A DNA stretch of 64,000 nucleotides, taken from assembly GCF_021341785.1 (NCBI RefSeq), contig NZ_JAJTTF010000006.1, positions 1-64,000 on the forward strand, read 5' to 3'. Within the stretch, counting starts at the first letter, position 1. Every line of letters begins with the position of its first letter. A model generated the notes under the pieces. It did no database searches. It was not told where the DNA came from and saw only the letters and a list, made by a program, of their open reading frames with translations. Below, in pieces: positions 1 to 7,638 of the stretch. This DNA is from Microbacterium sp. Au-Mic1. Lineage in GTDB: Bacteria; Actinomycetota; Actinomycetes; Actinomycetales; Microbacteriaceae. The position numbers and the translations under genes are program-made.

Positions 1-30
1 TGCGTTCCGGCCTCTCGGCCTTCCCTTCAG

Positions 31-164
31 GGCAACTTCTCTATCTTATCCGTGTCGCTCAGGCTGTCAAATCGACACGCCGTGAGGTTCAGAACCGGAT
101 CCGTTATCTCGTTTCCGAGGCAACTTCTCTAGCTTAGCCCTCCCGGCCAGCTTGTCAAATCGAC
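31..164. repeat. Two 46-bp imperfect direct repeats
   Basis: Copy A spans 31-76 and copy B 119-164, offset by 88 bp. Both begin GGCAACTTCTCTA and end TGTCAAATCGAC with a divergent middle of the same length, so the conserved ends look like the functional part. No gene is visible in 1-403. A leader or processing region of an upstream RNA operon outside the window is possible, but nothing here proves it. The rest of 165-403 shows no gene or clear signal. Confidence 0.6.
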
Positions 165-403
165 GATCCTGGCGGACGGTCACCCTCCCGAACGCACGCG
201 CTCGAGCCCCGCCGCAGGGAGAACCTGCGAAGAGGAACCGACTTCCGAAGAAGAAGGTGGGTGGTGTTCGTCGCTTGGGGAGTCAGGCCTTCCGGCCCTT
301 CGCTCTACCGCTTGGGGCGAACAAGTAATAAGTTACGCGGATCCCGGGGTTCCGGCAAATCGAGGCGCCTTCTCGGGCGTGTCGCGCGCCGTTCCCCGCC
401 TGT

Positions 404-1204
404 TCACCGGGATTCCACGCCGTCGACAGCCTCCGTGTCCCGTGCGCGCACCAGCCTCATCAGCAGGATGAGCGCGAGAGTGAGCGCGCCCCAGATTCCG
501 CAGGCGAGCGGAAGGGTGCGGTAGGCGAGATGCTGCACGGTGAACTCCTCCGTGAGAGGCCCGTACACCGCGAGTCCGAGGACGACGGCGACGACCAGCA
601 TGGCGGGGAGCGACATCCACCAGCCCAGCCGGATGGCGAATGGTGCCGGATCCACCGGTCCCGGCGTGCGGCCTCGCAGCCAGAGCGCTCCGGCGATCGC
701 GAGCACGATCACACCCCCGACGCCGGATCCGTACTGCAGCCACTTGTACCCGAGGAGCGGGCCCCACTGCTCGTCGAGCACCGGAAGCAGTCCGACGCCT
801 GCCCTCCCCTCATGCGTGAACGCGTCCCAGAGGATGTGCGTCACCACGCCCAGCGCGAGCGCGAGCACCAGCAGGGTCACCCGTGCGAAGGATCCGAAGG
901 TCTCGCCGAGCGCGGCGCGGGCTCCCCTGTCCCACTCCCCCGGGAGGCGTGCTCCGAGGAACCGCGGCGCGAGCAGACGGCAGGCCGGCCGCAGCACCAG
1001 TCGCCACACGAGGAGCAGCACCAGCGACAGCAGCACGGTGACCGGCAGCCAGCGCAGGTCGTGCGTCACCGCGTAGTCGACGACCAGTCCGCGGGTGAAC
1101 AGCGGCAGGTCCGGCGCCATCGCGCCGATCGCGATCGCCGCGGGGACGAGCGGCGTGCGGACGAACGGCAGCGCCACGATCGCGTGACTCGGCGTGAACG
1201 GCAT
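404..1204 (-). CDS. DUF4184 family membrane protein
   Basis: A 266-aa integral membrane protein beginning MPFTPSHA, the N-terminal signature of DUF4184 proteins (MPFT-x-SHA). It has about six hydrophobic segments, with charged loops around residues 90-105 and 125-145. HILWDAFTHEGR (about residues 122-133) carries two His, an Asp and a Glu and resembles the conserved His/Asp motif of this family and of distant YdjM/metal-dependent hydrolase-like membrane proteins. The function of the family is not known. The start is supported by a leaderless layout: a TAGCGT -10 box lies 6 nt upstream of the ATG. It lies downstream of tyrS on the same strand but a strong terminator separates them, so it is probably its own transcript. 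Confidence 0.85.
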   Translation of the reverse strand: MPFTPSHAIVALPFVRTPLVPAAIAIGAMAPDLPLFTRGLVVDYAVTHDLRWLPVTVLLSLVLLLVWRLVLRPACRLLAPRFLGARLPGEWDRGARAALGETFGSFARVTLLVLALALGVVTHILWDAFTHEGRAGVGLLPVLDEQWGPLLGYKWLQYGSGVGGVIVLAIAGALWLRGRTPGPVDPAPFAIRLGWWMSLPAMLVVAVVLGLAVYGPLTEEFTVQHLAYRTLPLACGIWGALTLALILLMRLVRARDTEAVDGVESR

Positions 1205-1273
1205 GCCGCCACGCTATCGGGCGAGGGATCGAGACCGATGGTGCTGGTGGGAGGAGCGGATCCGCCCTCACGA

Positions 1274-1310
1274 CGAAGCCCCTCGCACCGCGGGGGTGCG
1301 AGGGGCTTCG
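1274..1310 (-). terminator. Terminator after tyrS
   Basis: A perfect 16-bp stem (1274-1289 with 1295-1310) and a 5-nt loop sits 14 nt beyond the tyrS stop codon. The stem is very GC-rich and only weakly followed by T residues, as is common in actinobacteria. Confidence 0.75.
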
Positions 1311-1323
1311 AGAGGGTCGATGG

Positions 1324-2625
1324 TCAGGCCGGGAGCAGACCCGCGAGCGTCTTCTTGCCGCGGCGCAGCACCGAGACTGCGCCGGGCAGCCCGAGCGGAA
1401 CGGTCGCGTCGTCGGACTCCACCCGCTCACCGTCGATGGAGACGCCGCCCTGCGCGATGGCGCGCCGCGCCTCGGAGGCGCTGGAGACCAGTCCGGTCGC
1501 GACGAGCGCGTCGACGACGGATGATCCGGCGGCCACCCGTGCGTTGGGGAGCTCCTCGAGCGCCGTGCGCAGCGTCGCCGCGTCGAGCGCGGACAGGTCT
1601 CCCTGTCCGAACAGTGCCTCCGACGCGGCGATGACCGCAGCGGTCGCATCGATGCCGTGCACGGTGGCGACGACTTCGAGGGCGAGGCGCTTCTGCGCGG
1701 CGCGGCGGAACGGCTCCGCCTCCACCAGCGCCGCGTACTCCTCGATCTCCGCCCGGGAGAGGAACGTGAAGACCTTGAGCCGGTCGATCACGTCCGCGTC
1801 CGCGGTGCTGAGCCAGAACTGGTACATCCGGTAAGGGCTGCACATCTCGGCGTCGAGCCAGATCGCATTGCCCTCGCTCTTGCCGAACTTGGTGCCGTCG
1901 CTGTTCGTGATCAGCGGGGTGCCGATCGCGTGCACCGAAGCGCCTTCGACGCGGTGGATGAGATCCGTGCCGCTGGTGAGGTTGCCCCACTGGTCGGATC
2001 CGCCCGTCTGCAGCACGCAGTTGTACTGGCGGTGCAGCTCGAGGTAGTCCAGGCCCTGCAGGATCTGGTAGCTGAACTCCGTGTAGCTGATGCCGGCGTC
2101 CGAGTTCAGGCGCGCGGCGACCGCGTCCTTCTTCAGCATGGTGCCGACGCGGTAGTGCTTGCCGATCTCGCGCAGGAAGTCGATCGCGCTCAACGGCGCG
2201 GTCCAGTCCAGGTTGTTCACGATGCGGGCTGCGCTGTCGCCCTCGAAGCTGAGGAAGCGCTCGACCTGCGCGCGCAGACGGCCCACCCACTCCTCGACGG
2301 TCTCCCGGGTGTTGAGCGTGCGCTCGGCCGTGGGGCGCGGGTCGCCGACGAGGCCGGTGGATCCGCCGACGAGCCCGAGCGGCTTGTGGCCGGCCAGCTG
2401 CAGCCGGCGCATGGTGAGCAGCTGCACGAGGTTCCCGAGGTGCAGACTCGGCGCGGTCGGGTCGAAGCCGCAGTAATACGTGATCGCGGGTCCTGCGAGG
2501 AGGGCGCGCAGCGCCTCGGGATCCGTGGACACGTGGACGAGGCCGCGCCAGACCAGCTCATCCCACACGTTCTCGAACGTGGGGTCGATGGCCGGTGCCG
2601 CGGTCGTCAGGGATGGGTTCGACAC
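1324..2625 (-). CDS. tyrS: Tyrosyl-tRNA synthetase
   Basis: Class I aminoacyl-tRNA synthetase that attaches tyrosine to tRNA-Tyr in the cytoplasm, an essential translation enzyme. The 433-aa length is normal for bacterial TyrRS. The HIGH-type motif is HLGN at residues 62-65, following GFDPTAPSL. The tyrosine and ATP pocket includes YTEFSYQILQG (about 181-191) and TGGSDQWGN (207-215). The KMSKS loop is KFGKS at 246-250. The C-terminal 70 residues form the S4-like tRNA-binding domain. The start is GTG with a leaderless layout (TACCCT, then 6 nt, then GTG). No T-box leader fits in the 58 nt between it and the divergent gene at 2684. Confidence 0.97.
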   Translation of the reverse strand: MSNPSLTTAAPAIDPTFENVWDELVWRGLVHVSTDPEALRALLAGPAITYYCGFDPTAPSLHLGNLVQLLTMRRLQLAGHKPLGLVGGSTGLVGDPRPTAERTLNTRETVEEWVGRLRAQVERFLSFEGDSAARIVNNLDWTAPLSAIDFLREIGKHYRVGTMLKKDAVAARLNSDAGISYTEFSYQILQGLDYLELHRQYNCVLQTGGSDQWGNLTSGTDLIHRVEGASVHAIGTPLITNSDGTKFGKSEGNAIWLDAEMCSPYRMYQFWLSTADADVIDRLKVFTFLSRAEIEEYAALVEAEPFRRAAQKRLALEVVATVHGIDATAAVIAASEALFGQGDLSALDAATLRTALEELPNARVAAGSSVVDALVATGLVSSASEARRAIAQGGVSIDGERVESDDATVPLGLPGAVSVLRRGKKTLAGLLPA

Positions 2626-2683
2626 CGGATCAGGGTATCAGCGCGGATCGAGGGCGCCTTCCGCGCCCCATTAGGGTGGAGGG

Positions 2684-3289
2684 GTGTTGGGAACGCGCGC
2701 GGGTCGCACGGTCCGGGGCCTCATCGCCGCCCTGGTCGCGACGTTCGTGGCTTCCGTCTCCCACTCCACGGCCGACGGCATGCCCGCGCCGATGATCGGG
2801 ATCGTGCTCGCGCTGCTGTTCGCGGCTCCCGTCTGCATCGCGCTGGCCGGGCGCGCCCTGAGCTGGATCCGCCTGTCCGTCGCCGTCGGGGTGAGTCAGA
2901 TCGCGTTCCACGGGCTGCTGCTGATCGGCGTCGGATCCGGCTCGGGGTCGATCGCGGCCGGATCCGTCGGCCATCTGCACGGCTCCGAGATGGCCGATGC
3001 CCTGGGCGCCACGGCCGTCGACGCCGGACACGCCCTGCACCTGCAGCCCGCGATGTGGGTCGCGCACGCGATCGCCGCCGTGCTGACCGTGCTGGCGCTG
3101 GGCCGTGGAGAGCAGGCGCTGCGGGCGCTGCTCGAGCTCACCGGCTGGAACCTCGTCGCGCGGCTGCTCACCGCACCGCCCGCCCCGGCGCACCGCGTCC
3201 GGATCGCACCGCGCTCCGTCACGCGTGCGCTCCGCTCTGGATTCGTCCTGACCGTCGTGTCGAGGAGGGGTCCGCCGCTCGCGGCCTGA
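2684..3289 (+). CDS. Small membrane protein upstream of YcnI/CopC
   Basis: A 201-aa protein with four to five hydrophobic segments and a positively charged tail. The central loop (about residues 88-125) is rich in His, with GHLHGSEM and GHALHLQP, and also contains Met. Together with the downstream YcnI and CopC genes this suggests copper handling or copper insertion in the membrane, but I recognise no named family. The GTG start has both a GGAGG just upstream and a TAGGGT -10 box 6 nt upstream, so it may be leaderless. It is followed after 82 nt by the YcnI gene on the same strand, probably one transcript. Confidence 0.7.
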   Translation: MLGTRAGRTVRGLIAALVATFVASVSHSTADGMPAPMIGIVLALLFAAPVCIALAGRALSWIRLSVAVGVSQIAFHGLLLIGVGSGSGSIAAGSVGHLHGSEMADALGATAVDAGHALHLQPAMWVAHAIAAVLTVLALGRGEQALRALLELTGWNLVARLLTAPPAPAHRVRIAPRSVTRALRSGFVLTVVSRRGPPLAA

Positions 3290-3371
3290 CCTCCCTTCAT
3301 CGCACCTCTGCCCGGGCCGCTCTCCTGGTGCGCCCGGGGTGCACTCACACGACCCCAGAAAGAACGAATCC

Positions 3372-4094
3372 ATGCGAAACACCACTGCTTCCCGCGTCCT
3401 CGTCGGCCTCGCCGCCGGCGCTGCACTCGCCCTGGCCGCCCCGCTTGCCGCCTCGGCGCATGTGACCGCCACCCCGAACCAGGCCGAGGCCGGATCCTGG
3501 ACCTACGTCACGTTCCGGGTTCCGAACGAGTCCGCGACGGCCAGCACGGTCAAGCTCCAGATCCACCTGCCCGCCGAAACCCCGTTTACGAGCGTCAGCT
3601 ACCAGCCCACCGCAGGGTGGACCGGCGCCGCAGCCAAGACCACGCTGCCCAAGCCGGTCAAGGTCGAGGGCAACACCATCAGCGAGGCCACCACCGAGGT
3701 CACGTTCACGGCCGACGCCGGCGGGATCGCGCCCGGGCAGTTCCAGACGTTCACACTGTCGCTCGGTCCTGTGCCCGACACCGGCCACATCGTGATCCCC
3801 GCGACCCAGACCTATTCCGACGGCAAGGTCGTGGAGTGGTCGGCCACACCGGAACAGGTCAAGAAGGACGACACCCTCGAGCCCGCCCCCGTGGTGTGGG
3901 TCAACGACGCGCCCCCGGCCGACCACCACGGCGGCGCGACCGCGACGACCGCGCCGGCGGCATCGGCCGAGACGCCTGCCGACGGCCAGGGCGGTCTCGC
4001 CCTCGGCCTCAGCATCGCCGCGCTCGTGGTCGCCGCGGGCGGCGCGCTGCTCGGCGGCTTCGCCGTGGGCCGACGGAAGAAGGCCGACGCGTGA
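3372..4094 (+). CDS. YcnI/DUF1775 copper-binding protein
   Basis: A 240-aa secreted, membrane-anchored protein. Residues 1-28 form a signal peptide ending ASA, so the mature protein starts with His (HVTATPNQ), the residue known to bind Cu(II) in YcnI proteins. The DUF1775 beta-sandwich covers about residues 29-165. A Pro/Ala/Thr linker containing DHHGG leads to one C-terminal membrane helix and a basic RRKK stop-transfer. The ATG at 3372 is chosen because it starts the signal peptide and follows an AGAAAGAA purine tract; a longer upstream ATG at 3339 would put charged residues before it. The stop overlaps the copC start (GTGA), so the two are translationally coupled. Expected role: periplasm-side copper chaperone paired with CopC. 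Confidence 0.92.
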   Translation: MRNTTASRVLVGLAAGAALALAAPLAASAHVTATPNQAEAGSWTYVTFRVPNESATASTVKLQIHLPAETPFTSVSYQPTAGWTGAAAKTTLPKPVKVEGNTISEATTEVTFTADAGGIAPGQFQTFTLSLGPVPDTGHIVIPATQTYSDGKVVEWSATPEQVKKDDTLEPAPVVWVNDAPPADHHGGATATTAPAASAETPADGQGGLALGLSIAALVVAAGGALLGGFAVGRRKKADA

Positions 4095-4660
4095 GTCTGC
4101 GGCACCGGCTCACCGCGCTCGCGGCCTCGATCGGCGTGGGCCTGGCCCTCGCGACCGCCGGCGCCACGGCGGCGAGTGCGCATGACACGCTCGAGAACAC
4201 GGATCCGGCCCAGGGGGCGACCGTGAAGAGCCTGTCGTCCGTCGCCCTCACCTTCAGCGCGGATCCGCTCGGCACCGAGGGGGCCACGATCATCCAGGTG
4301 ATCGGGCCCGACAAGAAGTACTACGAGACGGCGTGCCCGGACCTCAACGGCCCCGTGGTGTCGTCGCCCGTCGCGCTCGGCGCCGCCGGCACCTACGAGG
4401 TGCTGTGGCGGGTGGTGTCCTCCGACGGCCATCCGATCTCGGGCAGCTACACGTTCGCGTACGCGCCGGACGGCACGGCCTCGCCCGCGGCGGCGGGATC
4501 CGTCACGCCGGTCTGCGGTCCCGCCGCGTCGACGACCGAGGCTCCCGCAGCCGGGGCGACAACCGACACGGGTCTGTGGATCGGGCTCGGCATCGGCGCG
4601 GTCGTGCTGGTCGGCGTCGGTGTCGGCGCCTGGGCTCTGGCCCGCGGCCGCAAGAGCTGA
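4091..4660 (+). CDS. CopC-domain copper resistance protein
   Basis: A 189-aa exported CopC-like protein. The signal peptide ends ASA and the mature protein begins HDTLENTDPAQG, giving the N-terminal His of the Cu(II) site. SSDGHPISGSYTF (about residues 110-122) supplies the second conserved His. The CopC beta-barrel is followed by a low-complexity linker and one C-terminal membrane helix. The Met-rich Cu(I) site is absent, so Cu(II) binding is more likely. The GTG start overlaps the ycnI stop by 4 nt. No CopD follows; the small membrane protein at 2684 may play the membrane role instead (inference). Confidence 0.9.
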   Translation: MSLRHRLTALAASIGVGLALATAGATAASAHDTLENTDPAQGATVKSLSSVALTFSADPLGTEGATIIQVIGPDKKYYETACPDLNGPVVSSPVALGAAGTYEVLWRVVSSDGHPISGSYTFAYAPDGTASPAAAGSVTPVCGPAASTTEAPAAGATTDTGLWIGLGIGAVVLVGVGVGAWALARGRKS

Positions 4661-4670
4661 GCCGGTCGCA

Positions 4671-4722
4671 GAGACCGAAACGGAGCGCGGCGTCCCCCAA
4701 AGGGCGCCGCGTTTCGTCTTTC
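4671..4722 (+). terminator. Terminator after copC
   Basis: A hairpin pairs CGAAACG..CGCGGCG on the left with CGCCGCG..TTTCG on the right, with a small GAG bulge, and ends in TTTCGTCTTT. It lies 11 nt after the copC stop and fits a rho-independent terminator. Confidence 0.7.
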
Positions 4723-4778
4723 CGCCCGGTCAGCGGCCGAAGCGAGGCGAGGTGCGATGCGTCACGTCGAGAGGGCAC

Positions 4779-4905
4779 CGCGTTTCGTCTCGGTCGCCTT
4801 CGGCGTCCTCGCTCAACGACCCCGAGCGGAGGACCTCGACGACGGGAGGACCTCGGCCTCAGGGCGTCCTCGCTCGACGACCCCGTGGAAGCCGGGCCGA
4901 CCATC
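4779..4905. repeat. Intergenic repeat family (REP-like)
   Basis: The phrase GCGTCCTCGCTCAACGACC at about 4803 recurs almost exactly as GCGTCCTCGCTCGACGACC at about 4862, and the preceding GCGTTTCGTCTCGGTCGCC resembles the segment around 25635-25700 downstream of kup. The elements sit between convergent genes and contain no ORF of note. They look like a dispersed intergenic repeat of this genome. Confidence 0.5.
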
Positions 4906-4916
4906 GGGGGCGACGG

Positions 4917-5984
4917 TCAGCGCCCCTGCGTCGCCGTACCCGGCGCGCGCTCGAAGATCAGCGCCCGCCCTCCGCGCAACGTGCGCGACGTGAGGCCAGC
5001 CTCCTCCATGAGTCGTACGGCGCGGCGCGACAGGCCGGGCAGCACGGCGGACGTCCCGCCGGGTCTGCGGGCGATCCCGGCGATGAGCGTCAGGTCGACG
5101 CCGGAACCACGGGCCTCGATCCGGGCGAAGTCCCCTTCCGTGCGCCAGACCAGCCGGTCGAGCTCGCGGTACCGGATCCCGTCCTCGGATCCGTCGACCT
5201 CGATGCGCAGACGATCCGCGTCGAAGCGGGCGGCGCAGTCCACCGCGCGACGGCGCAGGAGCCATGACGTGAACAGGTAGGCGGGGAGCCCGGGGATCGC
5301 CACGTACAGAAGGAGGAACAGCTTCGGCCCGACGTACGGCACCCTGCCCTCGGTCGCGATCAGCACGACGGCGAGTACGGCGATCGCGATGGCGGCGGCG
5401 AGGGAGCACCACCACACGAGCGCCCGTGTGGACAGAAGCACGGCGCGGAAGCGCACGAGCGATCCGCGGGCGGTGGGCTCCCACTGCGGAGCGGGGCGCG
5501 CTTTCGCCGCGTCCCTGGCGCCGATCATCGCCGTGGTCCGGCTGATCAGCGCGAGCCATACCCAGCCGGCGGCCGGCACGGCGGCCATCTGCAGCACGGC
5601 GAGGAACGCGCGCGCAGGGTTCGGCTTGGGCGCCAGCAGCGAGGGGACGGCCTCGGCCAGGAGCCACAGCAGCAACCCCGCGCCCACGGCGCCCGCGATG
5701 TGCATGATCAGACCTCGCCGGGCCGGCATCCGCAGAGTCGCATTCACGAAGGAGAGACCGCAGAGCCAGCCGCCGATCAGCGTGAACAGGAACGGCAGGA
5801 AGCCCGGGTCGCCGGCGAGGTAGCCCGGCAGTGCCAGCGCCCCGCAGACCAGCGCCCAGAGCAGCGGCATGCGAGGGATCCGTCCCCAGCTCGAGCCCGG
5901 TTCGGGCCGTACCGGCTCGGGATCCGCCGGCGCCACGGCGTGCACCGTGTGGTGCGTCGAGCGCTGGACGTGGTGATCGGACAT
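4917..5984 (-). CDS. Multi-spanning membrane protein of unknown function
   Basis: A 355-aa protein I do not recognise. A short His-rich cytoplasmic start (MSDHHVQRSTHH) is followed by about six hydrophobic segments in the first 230 residues, including paired helices at about 35-80 and 170-215. A soluble C-terminal region of about 120 residues (from RRRAVDCAARFDADRLRIEV) looks like a beta-rich domain similar to membrane-anchored PH-like domains, which is a weak impression only. The start at 5984 is preferred over an in-frame ATG at 6173 because a TAGACT -10 box lies 7 nt upstream (leaderless) and the upstream extension is Arg/Ser-rich and overlaps the next gene. Confidence 0.7.
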   Translation of the reverse strand: MSDHHVQRSTHHTVHAVAPADPEPVRPEPGSSWGRIPRMPLLWALVCGALALPGYLAGDPGFLPFLFTLIGGWLCGLSFVNATLRMPARRGLIMHIAGAVGAGLLLWLLAEAVPSLLAPKPNPARAFLAVLQMAAVPAAGWVWLALISRTTAMIGARDAAKARPAPQWEPTARGSLVRFRAVLLSTRALVWWCSLAAAIAIAVLAVVLIATEGRVPYVGPKLFLLLYVAIPGLPAYLFTSWLLRRRAVDCAARFDADRLRIEVDGSEDGIRYRELDRLVWRTEGDFARIEARGSGVDLTLIAGIARRPGGTSAVLPGLSRRAVRLMEEAGLTSRTLRGGRALIFERAPGTATQGR

Positions 5985-6030
5985 CCCGGTCAGTCTAGGG
6001 AGCGCGCGGTCTCGGCCGCCTCCCGGGCTC

Positions 6031-6252
6031 TCACTCCAGGGCGCGCAACCGCGCGTCGAGCTCGGCGAGACGCTCCGGCTCGATCGAGCCGAGACGCGCC
6101 GCACCATCGACCAAGGTGATCCCGCGGGCGAGGAACACCAGCGAATGCGTCGAGACGCCGGGCACGATCTCATCCAGCACGGCCCGCGCCTGGGGGTCGT
6201 CGAGGATCTCGCCGAGCGTGCTGTCCAGTGTGAACCGGGGCTTCTCGGTCAT
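6031..6252 (-). CDS. Small protein resembling a glycosidase C-terminal domain
   Basis: A 73-aa soluble protein. Its core, TLGEILDDPQARAVLDEIVPG then LARGITL and RLAELDARLRAL, resembles the small helical domain found at the C-termini of some actinobacterial glycoside hydrolases and as a free-standing protein. Its role is unknown. The ATG at 6252 follows AGGAG in a strong Shine-Dalgarno position (complement of GCTCCTCCTGAG), which rules out the longer upstream start. Confidence 0.65.
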   Translation of the reverse strand: MTEKPRFTLDSTLGEILDDPQARAVLDEIVPGVSTHSLVFLARGITLVDGAARLGSIEPERLAELDARLRALE

Positions 6253-6380
6253 GGCTCCTCCTGAGCGAGCGTTCGTACAGTTCGATGGAGGCTGCGAATG
6301 CGCCCTCAGGACAAGGATCGCGGTGCCGACCGCGCTCGGCAACCGCGGAAGGCTTGCGAACTCCCGGGAAGGCGGCGAAG

Positions 6381-6407
6381 ATTAACCAAATTAACTGGAT
6401 TAACCGA
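6381..6407 (+). promoter_or_regulatory. Three tandem 9-bp ATTAAC repeats
   Basis: ATTAACCAA, ATTAACTGG and ATTAACCGA stand head to tail, 20 nt before the ATPase start. They are strikingly AT-rich against the flanking DNA. The 9-bp period is slightly less than one helical turn. They look like a multimeric operator or iteron; the likely ligand is unknown, although the downstream ATPase carries a C-terminal winged-helix-like segment. Confidence 0.6.
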
Positions 6408-6426
6408 GATCTACCGAGGTGTCGAG

Positions 6427-7524
6427 ATGCAGAACCCGTTCCGTCCCACCGCAGGTGCCACCCCGCCGATCATCGTCAGCCGCGAAGGTCTCCTCAAGGA
6501 ATTCGAGTACGGCCTGCGCGTGGGATCGGGCGCGCCGGGGTTGCTGACCATCTTCACCGGTGCCCGCGGTGTCGGCAAGACAGTGATGCTCGGCGCCGCA
6601 GAGGATCTCGCGCGAACTCGCGGGTGGGTGGTGATCTCGGAGACGGCCACACCGGGATTCATGGCGCGCATCGGTGAGACCATGCGCACTGCCGAGGCCG
6701 AGTTGGGCGATGGACCGACCGGCCGGCGGATCACCGGTGTCACCGTCGCCGGCTTTGGAGTGACGACGCAGCTGGCTCCGCAGCAGCAGATCGGCTGGAG
6801 GGAACTCGGGCAACGGCTGCTGACGCTGCTCGCGCAGCAGCGCACCGGCCTGCTCATCACGGTCGATGAGATCCATGCCGCCGAGCGGACCGAGATCGCG
6901 ACACTCGCCGCGAGCATCCAGCACTTCATCCGCGACGGACTTCCCATCGCCCTGATCTTCGCGGGTCTCCCGGCCGCGGTCTCCGACCTCCTCAACGAGG
7001 GCGTCGCGACGTTCCTGCGCCGCGCAGATCGGATCGATCTGCATTCGGCCTCGATCGAGGAGACCGCCCAGTCCTTTGCGGACCTCTTCGCCCAGGGCGG
7101 CCATCCGATCACCCCGGAGCTGGCGCGGACCGCCGCCGAGGGCACCGGCGGCTACCCGTTCCTCATCCAGCTCGTGGGCTACAGCCTGTGGCAGGAGGCG
7201 GAGTCGCGAGAGGCGCCGATCGATGCGGACGCCGTGCGAGAGGCCGTCGCCGCCGCTCGCCGTCGCAACGAACAGACGGTGATCGGCGCCGCGCTCTCCA
7301 CCGTCTCCGCCCGGGACATGGATTTCCTTCTCGCCATGACCGTCGACGATGCGATCTCGGATGTCGGCGACATCGGCCGCCGGATGGCGGCCACTCCCAG
7401 CCTCGTCGGCAAGTACCGCGCGCGTCTCATCGACGCCGGTCTCATCGAATCCGTCGGCTACGGCCGCGTCGCGTTCGCGATCCCGGGACTTCGGGAGTAT
7501 CTGCGCGCGCAGACCGGTCGGTGA
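6427..7524 (+). CDS. AAA+ ATPase with winged-helix C-terminus
   Basis: A 365-aa cytoplasmic STAND/Orc1-like ATPase. The Walker A motif is GARGVGKT at about residues 41-48, after the typical LLTIFT strand. Walker B is LLITVDEIHAAE at about 142-153, followed by the sensor-1-like LIFAGLP. The C-terminal 80 residues (from QTVIGAALSTVSARDMDFLLAM through AGLIESVGYGRVAFAIPGLREYL) read as a winged helix. This family is widespread in actinobacteria next to varied genes and its role is not established. The ATG at 6427 is chosen because the domain starts at once (MQNPFRPTAGATPP); upstream in-frame ATGs would run through the ATTAAC repeats. Confidence 0.85.
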   Translation: MQNPFRPTAGATPPIIVSREGLLKEFEYGLRVGSGAPGLLTIFTGARGVGKTVMLGAAEDLARTRGWVVISETATPGFMARIGETMRTAEAELGDGPTGRRITGVTVAGFGVTTQLAPQQQIGWRELGQRLLTLLAQQRTGLLITVDEIHAAERTEIATLAASIQHFIRDGLPIALIFAGLPAAVSDLLNEGVATFLRRADRIDLHSASIEETAQSFADLFAQGGHPITPELARTAAEGTGGYPFLIQLVGYSLWQEAESREAPIDADAVREAVAAARRRNEQTVIGAALSTVSARDMDFLLAMTVDDAISDVGDIGRRMAATPSLVGKYRARLIDAGLIESVGYGRVAFAIPGLREYLRAQTGR

Positions 7525-7586
7525 CGCGTGCCGGCCCGTGCAGGCCGGCGCAGGACCGGACGCGGAGACACGCGGAGAAGCAACAC

Positions 7587-7630
7587 CACGAAGGGCGGGG
7601 CGAGCGCGAACGCCCGCCCCGCCCTTCGTG
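7587..7630. terminator. Bidirectional terminator
   Basis: A perfect 16-bp stem, CACGAAGGGCGGGGCG at 7587-7602 with its complement at 7615-7630, closes a 12-nt loop between the convergent ATPase and permease genes. It serves both strands. Confidence 0.8.
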
Positions 7631-7638
7631 AGGACCCG

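Noticed and set aside
2626..2683. T-box leader for tyrS
   Set aside because: Only 58 nt separate tyrS from the divergent gene and the start appears leaderless.
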